A DNA stretch of 46,208 bases from an uncultured Lachnospiraceae bacterium. Its GTDB lineage: Bacteria; Bacillota; Clostridia; Lachnospirales; Lachnospiraceae. Below are positions 8,947 through 16,509 of the stretch, piece by piece. Below the pieces are notes generated by a model, which saw only the letters and a list, made by a program, of their open reading frames with translations, ran no database searches and was not told the DNA's origin. The translations under genes were made by a program, and so were the position numbers. The stretch is from positions 1 through 46,208 of the forward strand of contig CACWGK010000010.1 in assembly GCA_902760415.1 (NCBI GenBank), in the 5' to 3' direction. Numbering within the stretch: the stretch's first letter is position 1; every line of letters starts with the position of its first letter.

Positions 8947-9687
8947 TTAAAGAAGTGCATTTACGGAGTTACGATACTCCTTTGGTGTAACTTTCTTGAC
9001 CTTCTTAAATACACTTATAAAGTAACTATGTGATGAGAATGATAGGTCTGTAGCAATCTCAATACTGGACTTATCTGTATAACTAAGGAGCCAGCAAGCT
9101 TCTTCAACCTTTTCATTTCGAATATATTCGCTAACGGTACATTTCATCTCTTTCTTGAAAAGCTTTGAAAGATATGTCTCATTTAATGCAACTACATCAG
9201 CAAGCTCAGATACCGTAATGTTCTCGTGGATATGAGCTCTTATATAATTTACGCAATCTTTGATCTGCTTTGAGGTTGCATTTCTTGTAGCATTTTCACG
9301 CATATATATAGTGTACTCTTCAATCATATCATATTGAAGATTAACTACCGAATCAACACTGGAACATGAATCGCACTTCTTGATATATGCGTCGCTTAGC
9401 TTATATGCATAATCTTCTGGCATGCCACGTCTAATACAAATACGAGTAAGAACTGCGGTCATAGCGACCATATGATATATTGCATTTCTCAGTGGATTAT
9501 CTGATAACACGCCTCGCTCAACAGCATTAGGCTTAGAATCCATCGCAATACTTTGTTTAACCTTCTCAAGCTTTCCATCCGCTATAAGATCATATAATGA
9601 CATTTCCTGAGCAAATGAAGGATGCTTTACCTCACTTTCTCTCTCCGAAAAAAGAATCTCTGTAACATCTTTTTTAATGTCTGCCAT
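8947..9687 (-). CDS. AraC-family transcriptional regulator (paralogue of the one at 40181)
   Basis: A 246-aa regulator. The C-terminal ~100 residues are an AraC/XylS double helix-turn-helix (VNYIRAHIHENITVSELAD, then LNETYLSKLFKKEM, and a second HTH ending SHSYFISVFKKVKKVTPKEYR). The N-terminal half is not a cupin. It shares an unnamed helical module (GVLSDNPLRNAIYHMVAMTA, then IRRGM, then LSDAYI) with the regulator at 40181. GGGGTG precedes the ATG at 9687. It heads the operon running to the diguanylate cyclase and probably controls it. Inducer unknown. Confidence 0.9.
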   Translation of the reverse strand: MADIKKDVTEILFSERESEVKHPSFAQEMSLYDLIADGKLEKVKQSIAMDSKPNAVERGVLSDNPLRNAIYHMVAMTAVLTRICIRRGMPEDYAYKLSDAYIKKCDSCSSVDSVVNLQYDMIEEYTIYMRENATRNATSKQIKDCVNYIRAHIHENITVSELADVVALNETYLSKLFKKEMKCTVSEYIRNEKVEEACWLLSYTDKSSIEIATDLSFSSHSYFISVFKKVKKVTPKEYRNSVNALL

Positions 9688-9753
9688 AGTTCACCCCATT
9701 ATTTCCCTTATCTTTTTTGTACTATTTTAGCGATTCATCAGTGTTTTTTCCTT

Positions 9754-9780
9754 TATCAAATACTAAATCAGTATTTTGAT
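9754..9780. promoter_or_regulatory. Inverted repeat upstream of the AraC operon
   Basis: ATCAAATACT (9754-9763) and AGTATTTTGAT (9770-9780) form near-perfect arms around a short centre. The site lies between the AraC start and the divergent promoter of the candidate small RNA, so it may be a shared operator. No convincing minus-strand promoter for the AraC gene could be fixed in this stretch. Confidence 0.4.
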
Positions 9781-9799
9781 ACAATTTGCAATATTTTTG

Positions 9800-9827
9800 T
9801 AGACTTTAAGTTTAAAAGTGATATACT
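9800..9827 (+). promoter_or_regulatory. Plus-strand promoter of the candidate small RNA
   Basis: TAGACT (9800-9805), a 16-base spacer and TATACT (9822-9827) preceded by TGA, an extended -10 (TGnTATACT). Transcription would start near 9834, and no protein gene follows on this strand. Confidence 0.6.
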
Positions 9828-9833
9828 TGATTT

Positions 9834-9957
9834 ATCAAAAGACATAACAAATGCCCCCTGTTTAAGAAGATAAAATCTTCTTAAATCATATAAATACTTT
9901 TAACCTTCACTAATGGTAAAAGGATGGATTCGCAAGAATCTGTCCTTTTATCTTTTT
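9834..9957 (+). ncRNA. Candidate intergenic small RNA of about 125 nt
   Basis: Between a plus-strand promoter and a plus-strand terminator lies an RNA with no credible reading frame. It begins with an A-rich single-stranded stretch holding a C-rich segment (GCCCCCTG, 9853-9860). Next is a perfect 11-bp hairpin (TTTAAGAAGAT 9861-9871 with ATCTTCTTAAA 9875-9885), a linker, and the terminator hairpin. C-rich unpaired motifs beside stable hairpins are typical of Firmicutes sRNAs that pair with Shine-Dalgarno sequences (RsaE/RoxS type). I do not recognise a known family. The rest of this 374-base gap (9958-10061) shows nothing I can support. Confidence 0.5.
9917..9957 (+). terminator. Intrinsic terminator of the candidate small RNA
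   Basis: TAAAAGGA (9917-9924) pairs with TCCTTTTA (9943-9950) and GATTC with GAATC around a GCAA loop. The intervening TG/TG gives two G-U wobbles on the plus strand but C-A mismatches on the minus strand. TCTTTTT follows in the plus direction. Weaker use as a terminator of the histidine kinase gene from the other side cannot be excluded. Confidence 0.7.
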
Positions 9958-10061
9958 GCACTACATTCTTCGATTATACAGTAGTTTTGCCAATTCCTCA
10001 AGATTTTTATCAAGGACTCACAACATCTCTTATCAAAAATCTGTCATTTCCCAGTATTATC

Positions 10062-11288
10062 TTATAAGGTAATAGTAAATGTTATAACTGGCTTCTTGTA
10101 ATTAACCGCAATTCGCCCCTTAAACATCCTTACAAGACTCTCGGCCATAGAAAGACCGATACCATACCCCTGTTTCTCGCTATTATGTGACTTATCCTCA
10201 CGATAGAATCTGTCAAAGAAGCGCTTATAATCTACCCCTTCTCCGGCTGCATAATCATTTGACACAGTAAATATAGCTGACTTACCCTTCTTTGTAAGAC
10301 CAACTTCAACCTTACCGCCTTCATCACAATATTTCACCGCATTATCCAGCAGAATATTTACAAGTTCACGAAGCCCCTTCTGATCTGCCATAACATGAAT
10401 ATCTTCATCGATATGAGTATCTAGCTGAATCTCATTAGTTTCAGCGATTGATCTAAATGAGGTTATAACGCTACTCACTTCAGCAGACATATCTACATCC
10501 GTCAGTACAATGTCCTGACGCTCTTCAAGACGAGAGAGGACAACCAGCTGAGAGATAAGCTCGGACATACGATTCACCTGTTTCACCGTACTCTCAGTCC
10601 ACTCCGACTTCCCATCCATCATTTCTATAACTTCTGTATTAGCTGAGATTACTGCAAGGGGAGTCTTAAGTTCATGACTCGCATTTGTGATAAACTGCCT
10701 CTGTGCTTCTGCATTTTTCACATAAGGATATACAACCTTTCTCGCAAATATAGAAACCATCAGCATAACCGTCAGCGCACCTAGGGTTCCTATATATATA
10801 GAAAATCTCTTTAAATAATTTATCGTGGATATATTTCTTGTGCAGTCCATTATAGTGAGTCTGGTCAGATCACCCGCATCTGTCTTAAGAAATGCATAAT
10901 ACAGACTGTCATATACGAAAATACCTCTCATAACTTCACGACTTGTAGCATACTTTATAAAGTCATTAATCTCAGAGCCTTCAATCGCTGCTATATGTTC
11001 ATCATTAAAATCTATCACATTTCCGGATTTATCTACCATTACAGTGATATATCTTGTCTCATACTTAGTCTCAGGAGTAATATTCTTGTTCTGCATTTTC
11101 TCTATATCTTCAGTCTGAGAAACATCATCACTATTCTTTGATATAAAGTCCAGTCGAGTAAATATATCCGACACAATACTTCGGTAAGTTATAAGATTAA
11201 CCGAGCCAAGCACGATAAAAAGCACTACCACCGTAGATAGCGTCGAAATACCTATAAACTTAAGTCTTAACTTTCTATACATACTCAC
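10062..11288 (-). CDS. Sensor histidine kinase
   Basis: A 408-aa membrane kinase that phosphorylates the response regulator encoded just upstream. Two membrane segments (about 11-34 and 163-181) enclose an extracytoplasmic domain of about 125 residues. There is no clear HAMP. The H-box ASHELKTPLAV places the phospho-accepting histidine at 205. The N-box (NILLDNAVKYC), F-box (FDRFYRED) and G-box (GYGIGLSM) are intact, so the enzyme should be active. It follows the regulator gene by 26 bases. The signal is unknown. Confidence 0.93.
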   Translation of the reverse strand: MSMYRKLRLKFIGISTLSTVVVLFIVLGSVNLITYRSIVSDIFTRLDFISKNSDDVSQTEDIEKMQNKNITPETKYETRYITVMVDKSGNVIDFNDEHIAAIEGSEINDFIKYATSREVMRGIFVYDSLYYAFLKTDAGDLTRLTIMDCTRNISTINYLKRFSIYIGTLGALTVMLMVSIFARKVVYPYVKNAEAQRQFITNASHELKTPLAVISANTEVIEMMDGKSEWTESTVKQVNRMSELISQLVVLSRLEERQDIVLTDVDMSAEVSSVITSFRSIAETNEIQLDTHIDEDIHVMADQKGLRELVNILLDNAVKYCDEGGKVEVGLTKKGKSAIFTVSNDYAAGEGVDYKRFFDRFYREDKSHNSEKQGYGIGLSMAESLVRMFKGRIAVNYKKPVITFTITL

Positions 11289-11314
11289 CTCAAAATAATC
11301 AGCATTTTTACGAT

Positions 11315-11983
11315 CTAGCGAATGGACTGAAGAATAAATGAACCGTCTTTATCACCATTTATCTCAACATCCGCCACTATGGATTTAAGCTTATTTCTTA
11401 GATACGATATATAAATCCAAACTACATCGAGTCCTTCCGTTGCATCCTTCCAAACGTGAGAATATATCTCTTCCGTTGTAAAGCTCTTGTTGGGATTCAT
11501 CATTAGGAACTCCATAAGATTTGCTTCCATACCAGCAAGTCGAACTGAGTTCTCTGAGATTAGTTCCTGACCAGATACATCTAATGTCACGGAGCCAAAT
11601 GAGAGCTGCTTTGGCTTATACTCTCCACTTCTTCTAGTAAGACTTCTGATACGAGCAAGTAGCTCGGCCATAACAAATGGCTTAGTCAGATAATCATCTG
11701 CACCTGCATCAAGCCCTGTTACCTTGTCATCCATTTCAGCTTTTGCAGTAAGGAAGATAACTGGAGTCGTATCTCCCGAATCTCTCATGACCTTAAGCGC
11801 TGTAACGCCGTCCATCTTAGGCATCATAATATCCAGTACCATACAATCAAAAGCACCTGACTTTGCTGCTTCGACTGCAGCTTCTCCATCATAAACTGCA
11901 GTTACCTTATAACCTTTATGTTCTAGGACTGCCACCAAAGCTCGGGACAGATCCTTCTCATCTTCAGCTAATAATATATTCAT
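11315..11983 (-). CDS. OmpR-family response regulator
   Basis: A 222-aa two-domain regulator. The receiver domain (1-118) has the acidic pair in AEDE, the phospho-acceptor Asp at 51 (VLDIMMPKMDG), Thr near 79 and Lys at 101 (LTKPF). A winged helix-turn-helix of the OmpR/PhoB type follows (about 125-222). The recognition region reads GLDVVWIYISYLRNKL, close to the family's usual VDVHI..LR.K. It is the partner of the downstream histidine kinase and lies 29 bases after the alarmone synthetase gene. Confidence 0.94.
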   Translation of the reverse strand: MNILLAEDEKDLSRALVAVLEHKGYKVTAVYDGEAAVEAAKSGAFDCMVLDIMMPKMDGVTALKVMRDSGDTTPVIFLTAKAEMDDKVTGLDAGADDYLTKPFVMAELLARIRSLTRRSGEYKPKQLSFGSVTLDVSGQELISENSVRLAGMEANLMEFLMMNPNKSFTTEEIYSHVWKDATEGLDVVWIYISYLRNKLKSIVADVEINGDKDGSFILQSIR

Positions 11984-12012
11984 AAATATCCTTTCTCTAA
12001 AAATCCATAAGC

Positions 12013-12618
12013 CTATGAATTAATTAGCTCACGAATAGTCTGCATCGATAGATCACAAGACGCCAGCTCATCTGCAACGCGCTTTAATTCACCAACCAGA
12101 AGTTCCTGATTGGGAATATCCTTCTTATATTTCATACGGTGTTCCAGCGCAGCCCAGGTATCCATGGCTATCGTCCTAATCTGCAGTTCTACATAGAATG
12201 TACCTGGAGTATTCCCCATCACATCAGATTCAGAAGTATGCACGCCTAGTATCATATGATAGCTTCTGTAGCCATTTGGCTTAGCATGACGAATATAGTC
12301 CTTTTCTTCGATGATCTCGCAGTCATCAAAAGAACGAATATATTCAACTATATTGAATACATCATCTACAAATGAACAGATCACCCTGATTCCTATAGCA
12401 TCAGTAAGCTTCGAAAGAGCCGACTCCGCAGTCTCTGGAAGCCCCTTTCTTCTACATTTTTCACGCATGCTTTCGTCTGTCTTAATTCTTGCAAGTATGT
12501 ATTCGTAAGCATTTTCATTTGTCTCGGATTTAACTCTCTCCTGATAAGCAAAGAGTCGTCCTTCAATATCTTCCATAATCCGCTGAAGTGTACCTTCGTA
12601 CTCTCCATATATACTCAT
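12013..12618 (-). CDS. Small alarmone synthetase (RelA/SpoT domain, RelQ/RelP type)
   Basis: A 201-aa, single-domain (p)ppGpp synthetase that transfers pyrophosphate from ATP to GTP or GDP. It has no HD hydrolase and no TGS/ACT regulatory domains. Motifs: ARIKTDESMREKCRRKG (substrate-binding basic segment), DAIGIRVIC, KPNGYRSYH with the stacking Tyr, and VELQIRTIAMDTWAALEH with the catalytic Glu. Length fits RelQ (about 210 aa). Whether it is closer to RelQ or RelP was not resolved. It is first in a likely operon with the two-component pair. Confidence 0.9.
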   Translation of the reverse strand: MSIYGEYEGTLQRIMEDIEGRLFAYQERVKSETNENAYEYILARIKTDESMREKCRRKGLPETAESALSKLTDAIGIRVICSFVDDVFNIVEYIRSFDDCEIIEEKDYIRHAKPNGYRSYHMILGVHTSESDVMGNTPGTFYVELQIRTIAMDTWAALEHRMKYKKDIPNQELLVGELKRVADELASCDLSMQTIRELINS

Positions 12619-12698
12619 ATTATTCTAATCTCCATAATCATCAATTTATATACATACATATCTTAGCTACTATTATAGCACTATCTATGCTCTATATG

Positions 12699-12727
12699 AT
12701 TATAACCGAATATACACAAAATGTCAT
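12699..12727 (-). promoter_or_regulatory. Promoter of the alarmone synthetase-two-component operon
   Basis: Minus strand ATGACA (12722-12727), 17 bases, TATAAT (12699-12704). It lies 80 bases before the synthetase start and just past the fab operon terminator. Confidence 0.75.
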
Positions 12728-12740
12728 GGAACCTTAACTA

Positions 12741-12786
12741 AAAAATGAGTCACCTTTACGTCGGACGTAAAAAGTGACTCATTTTT
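12741..12786 (-). terminator. Terminator of the fatty acid operon (TGAGTCAC hairpin, copy A)
   Basis: A near-perfect palindrome: AAAAATGAGTCAC pairs with GTGACTCATTTTT, enclosing TTTACG/CGTAAA. On the minus strand it ends in a run of T and starts 18 bases after the marR stop. Apart from one base it is the same as the hairpin at 20720-20765. Confidence 0.9.
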
Positions 12787-12804
12787 GATAATAGAGTATA
12801 AATC

Positions 12805-13287
12805 TTAATTTTCTTCTGGCATCATATCGTGATATATCTTCTTCAGTGTGTCGTTGAACATCTTGAACTCTTCTTCAGATAGTTCCTTCTTCAGTCTTTC
12901 TTCTACTATATCCAGATACTTTTCATTTATATTATAGTATCTATAAAACTTCTCAGTGACATCAAGATAAAACTCACGCTTATCTGTATCAGACTGAACC
13001 TTTTCCACATAACCCTTCTTAATAAGCGAATTAACTTTATACGTCGCATTTGGAGAAGATATGCCTATGAAGTTGGCAAACTCCTGAATCGTAGGCTTAT
13101 TAAGACTATGGATTATCTCAACGCAGTATACTTCTGTAGTCGTCAGTGACAACTCACGCGAATTAATCCTGTGGAAAACATCTCTATAATAATGAATTCT
13201 AAACTTGGAATAAACTGCCGACAGTGGATTTTTCTCAAGTATTTCATCAGAAGTAAGTCCCACTCTCTTATCTGGACTTTTATTCAT
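12805..13287 (-). CDS. MarR-family regulator, FabT-like
   Basis: A 160-aa winged-helix repressor. The helix-turn-helix and wing are visible (PTIQEFANFIGISSPNATYKV, then LIKKGYVEKVQSDTDKREFYL, residues about 75-120), flanked by dimerisation helices. As the last gene of the fatty acid operon, 29 bases after fabZ, it most plausibly plays the FabT role, repressing fab genes in response to acyl-ACP. FabT is usually the first gene of such clusters; here it is the last. Its operator is not proven; candidate inverted repeats lie upstream of acpP. Confidence 0.85.
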   Translation of the reverse strand: MNKSPDKRVGLTSDEILEKNPLSAVYSKFRIHYYRDVFHRINSRELSLTTTEVYCVEIIHSLNKPTIQEFANFIGISSPNATYKVNSLIKKGYVEKVQSDTDKREFYLDVTEKFYRYYNINEKYLDIVEERLKKELSEEEFKMFNDTLKKIYHDMMPEEN

Positions 13288-13316
13288 CTAATCAACCACC
13301 TTAATATTTCTATCTA

Positions 13317-13751
13317 TTACTTTGCATCGCCTATAGCAAAGGATATCTCAGCCTGACAGGCAACCTTGCCATCAACCTTAGCGACACCCTTGCCAAATCC
13401 AAGAGGTCCTCTTCTCTCTGTAATCTCACAACGAAGTTCAAGTACATCACCCGGCTTAACCTGCTTACGGAATCTAGCATTCTTGATTCCACCGAAAAAT
13501 GCTATCTTACCCTTGAACTCCTCTGAAGAAAGGATAGCAACAGCTCCACACTGTGCAAGTGCCTCTACGATAAGAACTCCAGGCATTACATGCTCTTCTG
13601 GGAAATGTCCCTGGAAAAATGATTCATTTACGGAAACACATTTAATACCTTCTGCCCACTGACCTGGTTCAAAGTCTGTGATCTTATCTACAAGCTGCAT
13701 AGGATATCTATGTGGAATTATCTCTCTAATCTGATTTGAATTTAGTTCCAT
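13317..13751 (-). CDS. fabZ: 3-hydroxyacyl-ACP dehydratase FabZ
   Basis: Removes water from 3-hydroxyacyl-ACP to give trans-2-enoyl-ACP in type II fatty acid elongation. The 144-aa length is normal. A hot-dog fold with HRYPMQLVD near the start and [20 protein letters not shown] places the catalytic His at 49 and Glu at 63. AAAAGGAG precedes the start. It lies 28 bases after fabF and before the MarR regulator. No FabA-type isomerase is seen, so how unsaturated acids are made is not evident here. Confidence 0.96.
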   Translation of the reverse strand: MELNSNQIREIIPHRYPMQLVDKITDFEPGQWAEGIKCVSVNESFFQGHFPEEHVMPGVLIVEALAQCGAVAILSSEEFKGKIAFFGGIKNARFRKQVKPGDVLELRCEITERRGPLGFGKGVAKVDGKVACQAEISFAIGDAK

Positions 13752-13779
13752 TTGATTATTCTCCTTTTCAAATTCTTAA

Positions 13780-15015
13780 TTAGTCTTCAAACTTCTTGAA
13801 AAGAACAGCTGCATTATGACCACCAAAACCAAGTGAATTAGAAAGCGCATACTTGATGTCTGCCTCACGACCTTCGTTAGGTACGATATCAAGATCACAC
13901 TCAGGATCTGGAGTCTTATAGTTGATTGTAGCTGGTACAAATCCATCCTTAAGTGCCATGGTGGTAAAGATAGCTTCTATAGCAGCTGCAGCACCCATAA
14001 GGTGTCCTGTCATAGACTTTGTTGAGCTGACCATAAGCTTATAAGCATAATCACCAAACACTGCCTTGATAGCCTTAGTCTCACCAGCATCATTTAAATG
14101 AGTTGATGTACCATGTGCATTGATGTAATTTACGTCTGTTGCTTCAATACCTGCATCCTCGATTGCCATCTTCATGCAACCTGCAGCACCTGCACCTGTT
14201 GGATCTGGTGCAGTGATATGATAAGCATCACAGCTAGCACCGTAACCTACTATCTCGCCGTAGATCTTAGCTCCACGAGCCTTAGCATGCTCAAGTTCTT
14301 CTAGGATAAGGATTCCAGCACCTTCACCCATAACAAATCCGCCTCTCTCAGCGTCAAATGGGATAGATGCACGGTTAGGATCTGTAGAAGTACTGAGTGC
14401 CTGCATTACAGTAAATCCACCAACACCCATTTCACAGATACAGCCTTCAGCACCTCCTGTGATCATTACATCCTGATATCCATCACGAATCTTGTGGAAA
14501 GATTCACCGATTGCATTGTTACCACTTGCACATGCTGTTACGATACATTCGCACACGCCCTTGAAGCCTGTGTCGATTGCAATCTCACCTGCACACATAT
14601 TGGAAATAGACATAGGAATATAGAATGGAGAGATTCTCTCATAACCCTTTGTATATCCTCTAATAGTCTGATCTGAGATGGTAATAAGTCCACCGATACC
14701 TGATGAAACAATAGTTCCACATCTAAATGGATCTTCCTTCTCGATATCTATACCACTGTCCTTAATTGCTTCTCTAGCAGCAATCATACCGAACTGCGTA
14801 TAACGGTCCATCTTACGTGCTTCCTTCTTATCAAGGAAGTTTGCAGGATCATAGTCCTTAACCTCTCCAGAAACCTTAACCTTAAAGTTTGTTGTGTCGA
14901 TCTGCTTTGTAAAGTCGATACCACAAACGCCCTTCTTAACATTCTCCCAAGCTTCCTCGAGATTATGTCCAACTGGGTTAATAGTTCCAATTCCTGTTAT
15001 AACAACACGTCTCAT
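13780..15015 (-). CDS. fabF: 3-oxoacyl-ACP synthase II FabF
   Basis: Condenses acyl-ACP with malonyl-ACP in the elongation step. The 411-aa length is normal. Thiolase-fold catalytic triad Cys162 (TACASGN), His301 (NAHGTSTHLND) and His338 (SMTGHLMGAA), which is the Cys-His-His of KAS I/II and not the Cys-His-Asn of FabH. It lies only ten bases after the unknown membrane protein gene, so the two are translated from the same transcript. The priming enzyme FabH is not in this window. Confidence 0.97.
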   Translation of the reverse strand: MRRVVITGIGTINPVGHNLEEAWENVKKGVCGIDFTKQIDTTNFKVKVSGEVKDYDPANFLDKKEARKMDRYTQFGMIAAREAIKDSGIDIEKEDPFRCGTIVSSGIGGLITISDQTIRGYTKGYERISPFYIPMSISNMCAGEIAIDTGFKGVCECIVTACASGNNAIGESFHKIRDGYQDVMITGGAEGCICEMGVGGFTVMQALSTSTDPNRASIPFDAERGGFVMGEGAGILILEELEHAKARGAKIYGEIVGYGASCDAYHITAPDPTGAGAAGCMKMAIEDAGIEATDVNYINAHGTSTHLNDAGETKAIKAVFGDYAYKLMVSSTKSMTGHLMGAAAAIEAIFTTMALKDGFVPATINYKTPDPECDLDIVPNEGREADIKYALSNSLGFGGHNAAVLFKKFED

Positions 15016-15025
15016 AAATTATCTC

Positions 15026-15625
15026 CTAATTGTTTTTTATCTGTGTATAATAATCCTCATATGGAATTCCTTTTTGAAGACTATTTTCGTACATCTTTTT
15101 TCTTTCCCATACTCCGAGCACATATATTAGTGCAGTCAGCGACCAAACCAAAGTAAAAAGTATAGCCGGAATGATTCCAGTAAATCTCGTAAAGCATAAA
15201 CTGAGTACCAGACCAAGTCCTATTGCAATTAGGTAAATGCTTTTTGTAAGAGTATACTCATCTTCTGTAACTATATACTTTTTATTTAGACCAATTAATC
15301 TAAGCAAAATCATTGGTACAATGGTTGCAACAGTTTCAAGAACCATAAATATAAACAAAAGTATCACAAGAACTATCATGATAGCTCCATTTGTCGCCCA
15401 TCCTAATAGACGAACTCCCCAAGTAACATCACTTCCATCAAGATATACATTATCGATATCAGATACATCAACCATGTTACTTGAAAGGCTATTAGTTGAT
15501 CCTCCACCTTGGGAGATTTCATACGAAAAACCAACGCCCCAATAAAGACACCATATAAGGACTGAGACAAATATAATCAGTCTGATTTTCCCTGCTTTAT
15601 CTAAGTTCTTAAAACTATCGATCAT
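15026..15625 (-). CDS. Unknown four-TM membrane protein inside the fatty acid operon
   Basis: A 199-aa protein that I do not recognise. Four hydrophobic segments are visible (about 16-34, 77-105, 128-146, 151-170). A Ser/Gly/Asn/Asp-rich loop (35-70) lies between the first and second, and a charged C-terminal tail ends YEDYYTQIKNN. GAGGTG precedes the ATG at 15625. It sits between fabG (with its terminator) and fabF, where most fab operons have no gene. Possible roles such as a phospholipid-synthesis partner or membrane sensor are guesses; nothing in the sequence shows an enzyme active site. Confidence 0.8.
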   Translation of the reverse strand: MIDSFKNLDKAGKIRLIIFVSVLIWCLYWGVGFSYEISQGGGSTNSLSSNMVDVSDIDNVYLDGSDVTWGVRLLGWATNGAIMIVLVILLFIFMVLETVATIVPMILLRLIGLNKKYIVTEDEYTLTKSIYLIAIGLGLVLSLCFTRFTGIIPAILFTLVWSLTALIYVLGVWERKKMYENSLQKGIPYEDYYTQIKNN

Positions 15626-15683
15626 AAGTTCACCTCTAGCAGCTCATATCCGCCCTCGAGCATAGCTCTTCGTGGATGAGCTT

Positions 15684-15708
15684 AAAAACGATTCACCGAA
15701 TCGTTTTT
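15684..15708 (-). terminator. Internal terminator/attenuator directly after fabG
   Basis: Perfect 11-bp arms AAAAACGATTC (15684-15694) and GAATCGTTTTT (15698-15708) with a three-base loop. The hairpin begins immediately after the fabG stop codon (15709-15711) and ends in TTTTT on the minus strand. No strong promoter is seen between it and the next gene, so it probably tunes read-through to the membrane protein gene, fabF, fabZ and marR. Confidence 0.88.
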
Positions 15709-16458
15709 TTAACAGCTCATCCCTCCAGCACATTCGATAACCTGACCGGTTACGTATTCTGCTTCGTCTGAAGCGAGGAAGCATACAACCTTTGCAACGT
15801 CCTCTGGCTGTCCTGGTCTTCCAAGTGCGATATTCTTAACCATCTCTGCCTTAAGCTCATCTGGAAGAACCTTTGTCATATCTGTCTCAATAAATCCTGG
15901 TGCAACTGCATTTACAGTAATACCACGACTTCCAAGTTCCTTAGCAAGTGATTTTGTCATTCCGATAACACCAGCCTTACTTGCTGAATAATTAACCTGA
16001 CCTGCGTTTCCATATATACCAACAACAGAACTAATGTTGACGATACGTCCATAACGAGCCTTCATCATAGGACGAGTAGCAGCCTTCATCATGTTGTAAG
16101 TACCCTTAAGGTTTGTTGCGATAACAAGATCGAACTCTTCTTCCTTCATTCTCATAATGAGATTATCTCTTGTAACACCTGCGTTATTTACCAAGATATC
16201 TACCTTGCCAAATACTTCAGCTGCCTGCTTAAAGAGATTCTCACAATCTTCTGGAACAGTAACATTTGCAGCAAATGCAGCAGCCTTAACGCCCTGCTCC
16301 TCAATAAGCTTTACTGTTTCTTCAGCTGCTTCGTTGATAGCGATATCGCAGATAACAACATTTGCACCTTCAGAAGCAAGCTTTACACTGATTGCTCTTC
16401 CGATTCCACGAGCACCACCAGTAACGATGGCTGTCTTTCCTTCTAACATCTTGCTCAT
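15709..16458 (-). CDS. fabG: 3-oxoacyl-ACP reductase FabG
   Basis: NADPH-dependent reduction of 3-oxoacyl-ACP. A 249-aa short-chain dehydrogenase with the cofactor motif TGGARGIG (13-20), NNAG (91-94) and the catalytic Ser144, Tyr157 and Lys161 (NYSASKAG), plus the FabG-typical GxxGQVNY and PGFIETDMT. Start 16458 is preferred because GAGGAG lies nine bases upstream; an in-frame ATG at 16479 is upstream of that site. It lies 51 bases after fabD and ends on a strong terminator hairpin. Confidence 0.96.
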   Translation of the reverse strand: MSKMLEGKTAIVTGGARGIGRAISVKLASEGANVVICDIAINEAAEETVKLIEEQGVKAAAFAANVTVPEDCENLFKQAAEVFGKVDILVNNAGVTRDNLIMRMKEEEFDLVIATNLKGTYNMMKAATRPMMKARYGRIVNISSVVGIYGNAGQVNYSASKAGVIGMTKSLAKELGSRGITVNAVAPGFIETDMTKVLPDELKAEMVKNIALGRPGQPEDVAKVVCFLASDEAEYVTGQVIECAGGMSC

Positions 16459-16509
16459 TATTCTTTCTCCTCGTTTCATATATTATTCAGAGTTAAACCA
16501 GAAATTATG

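Noticed and set aside
9622-9873. An 83-codon plus-strand frame overlapping the candidate sRNA region
   Set aside because: It begins inside the AraC gene on the opposite strand, upstream of the plus-strand promoter, lacks an RBS and is rich in Phe/Cys/Ile, as expected by chance in AT-rich DNA.
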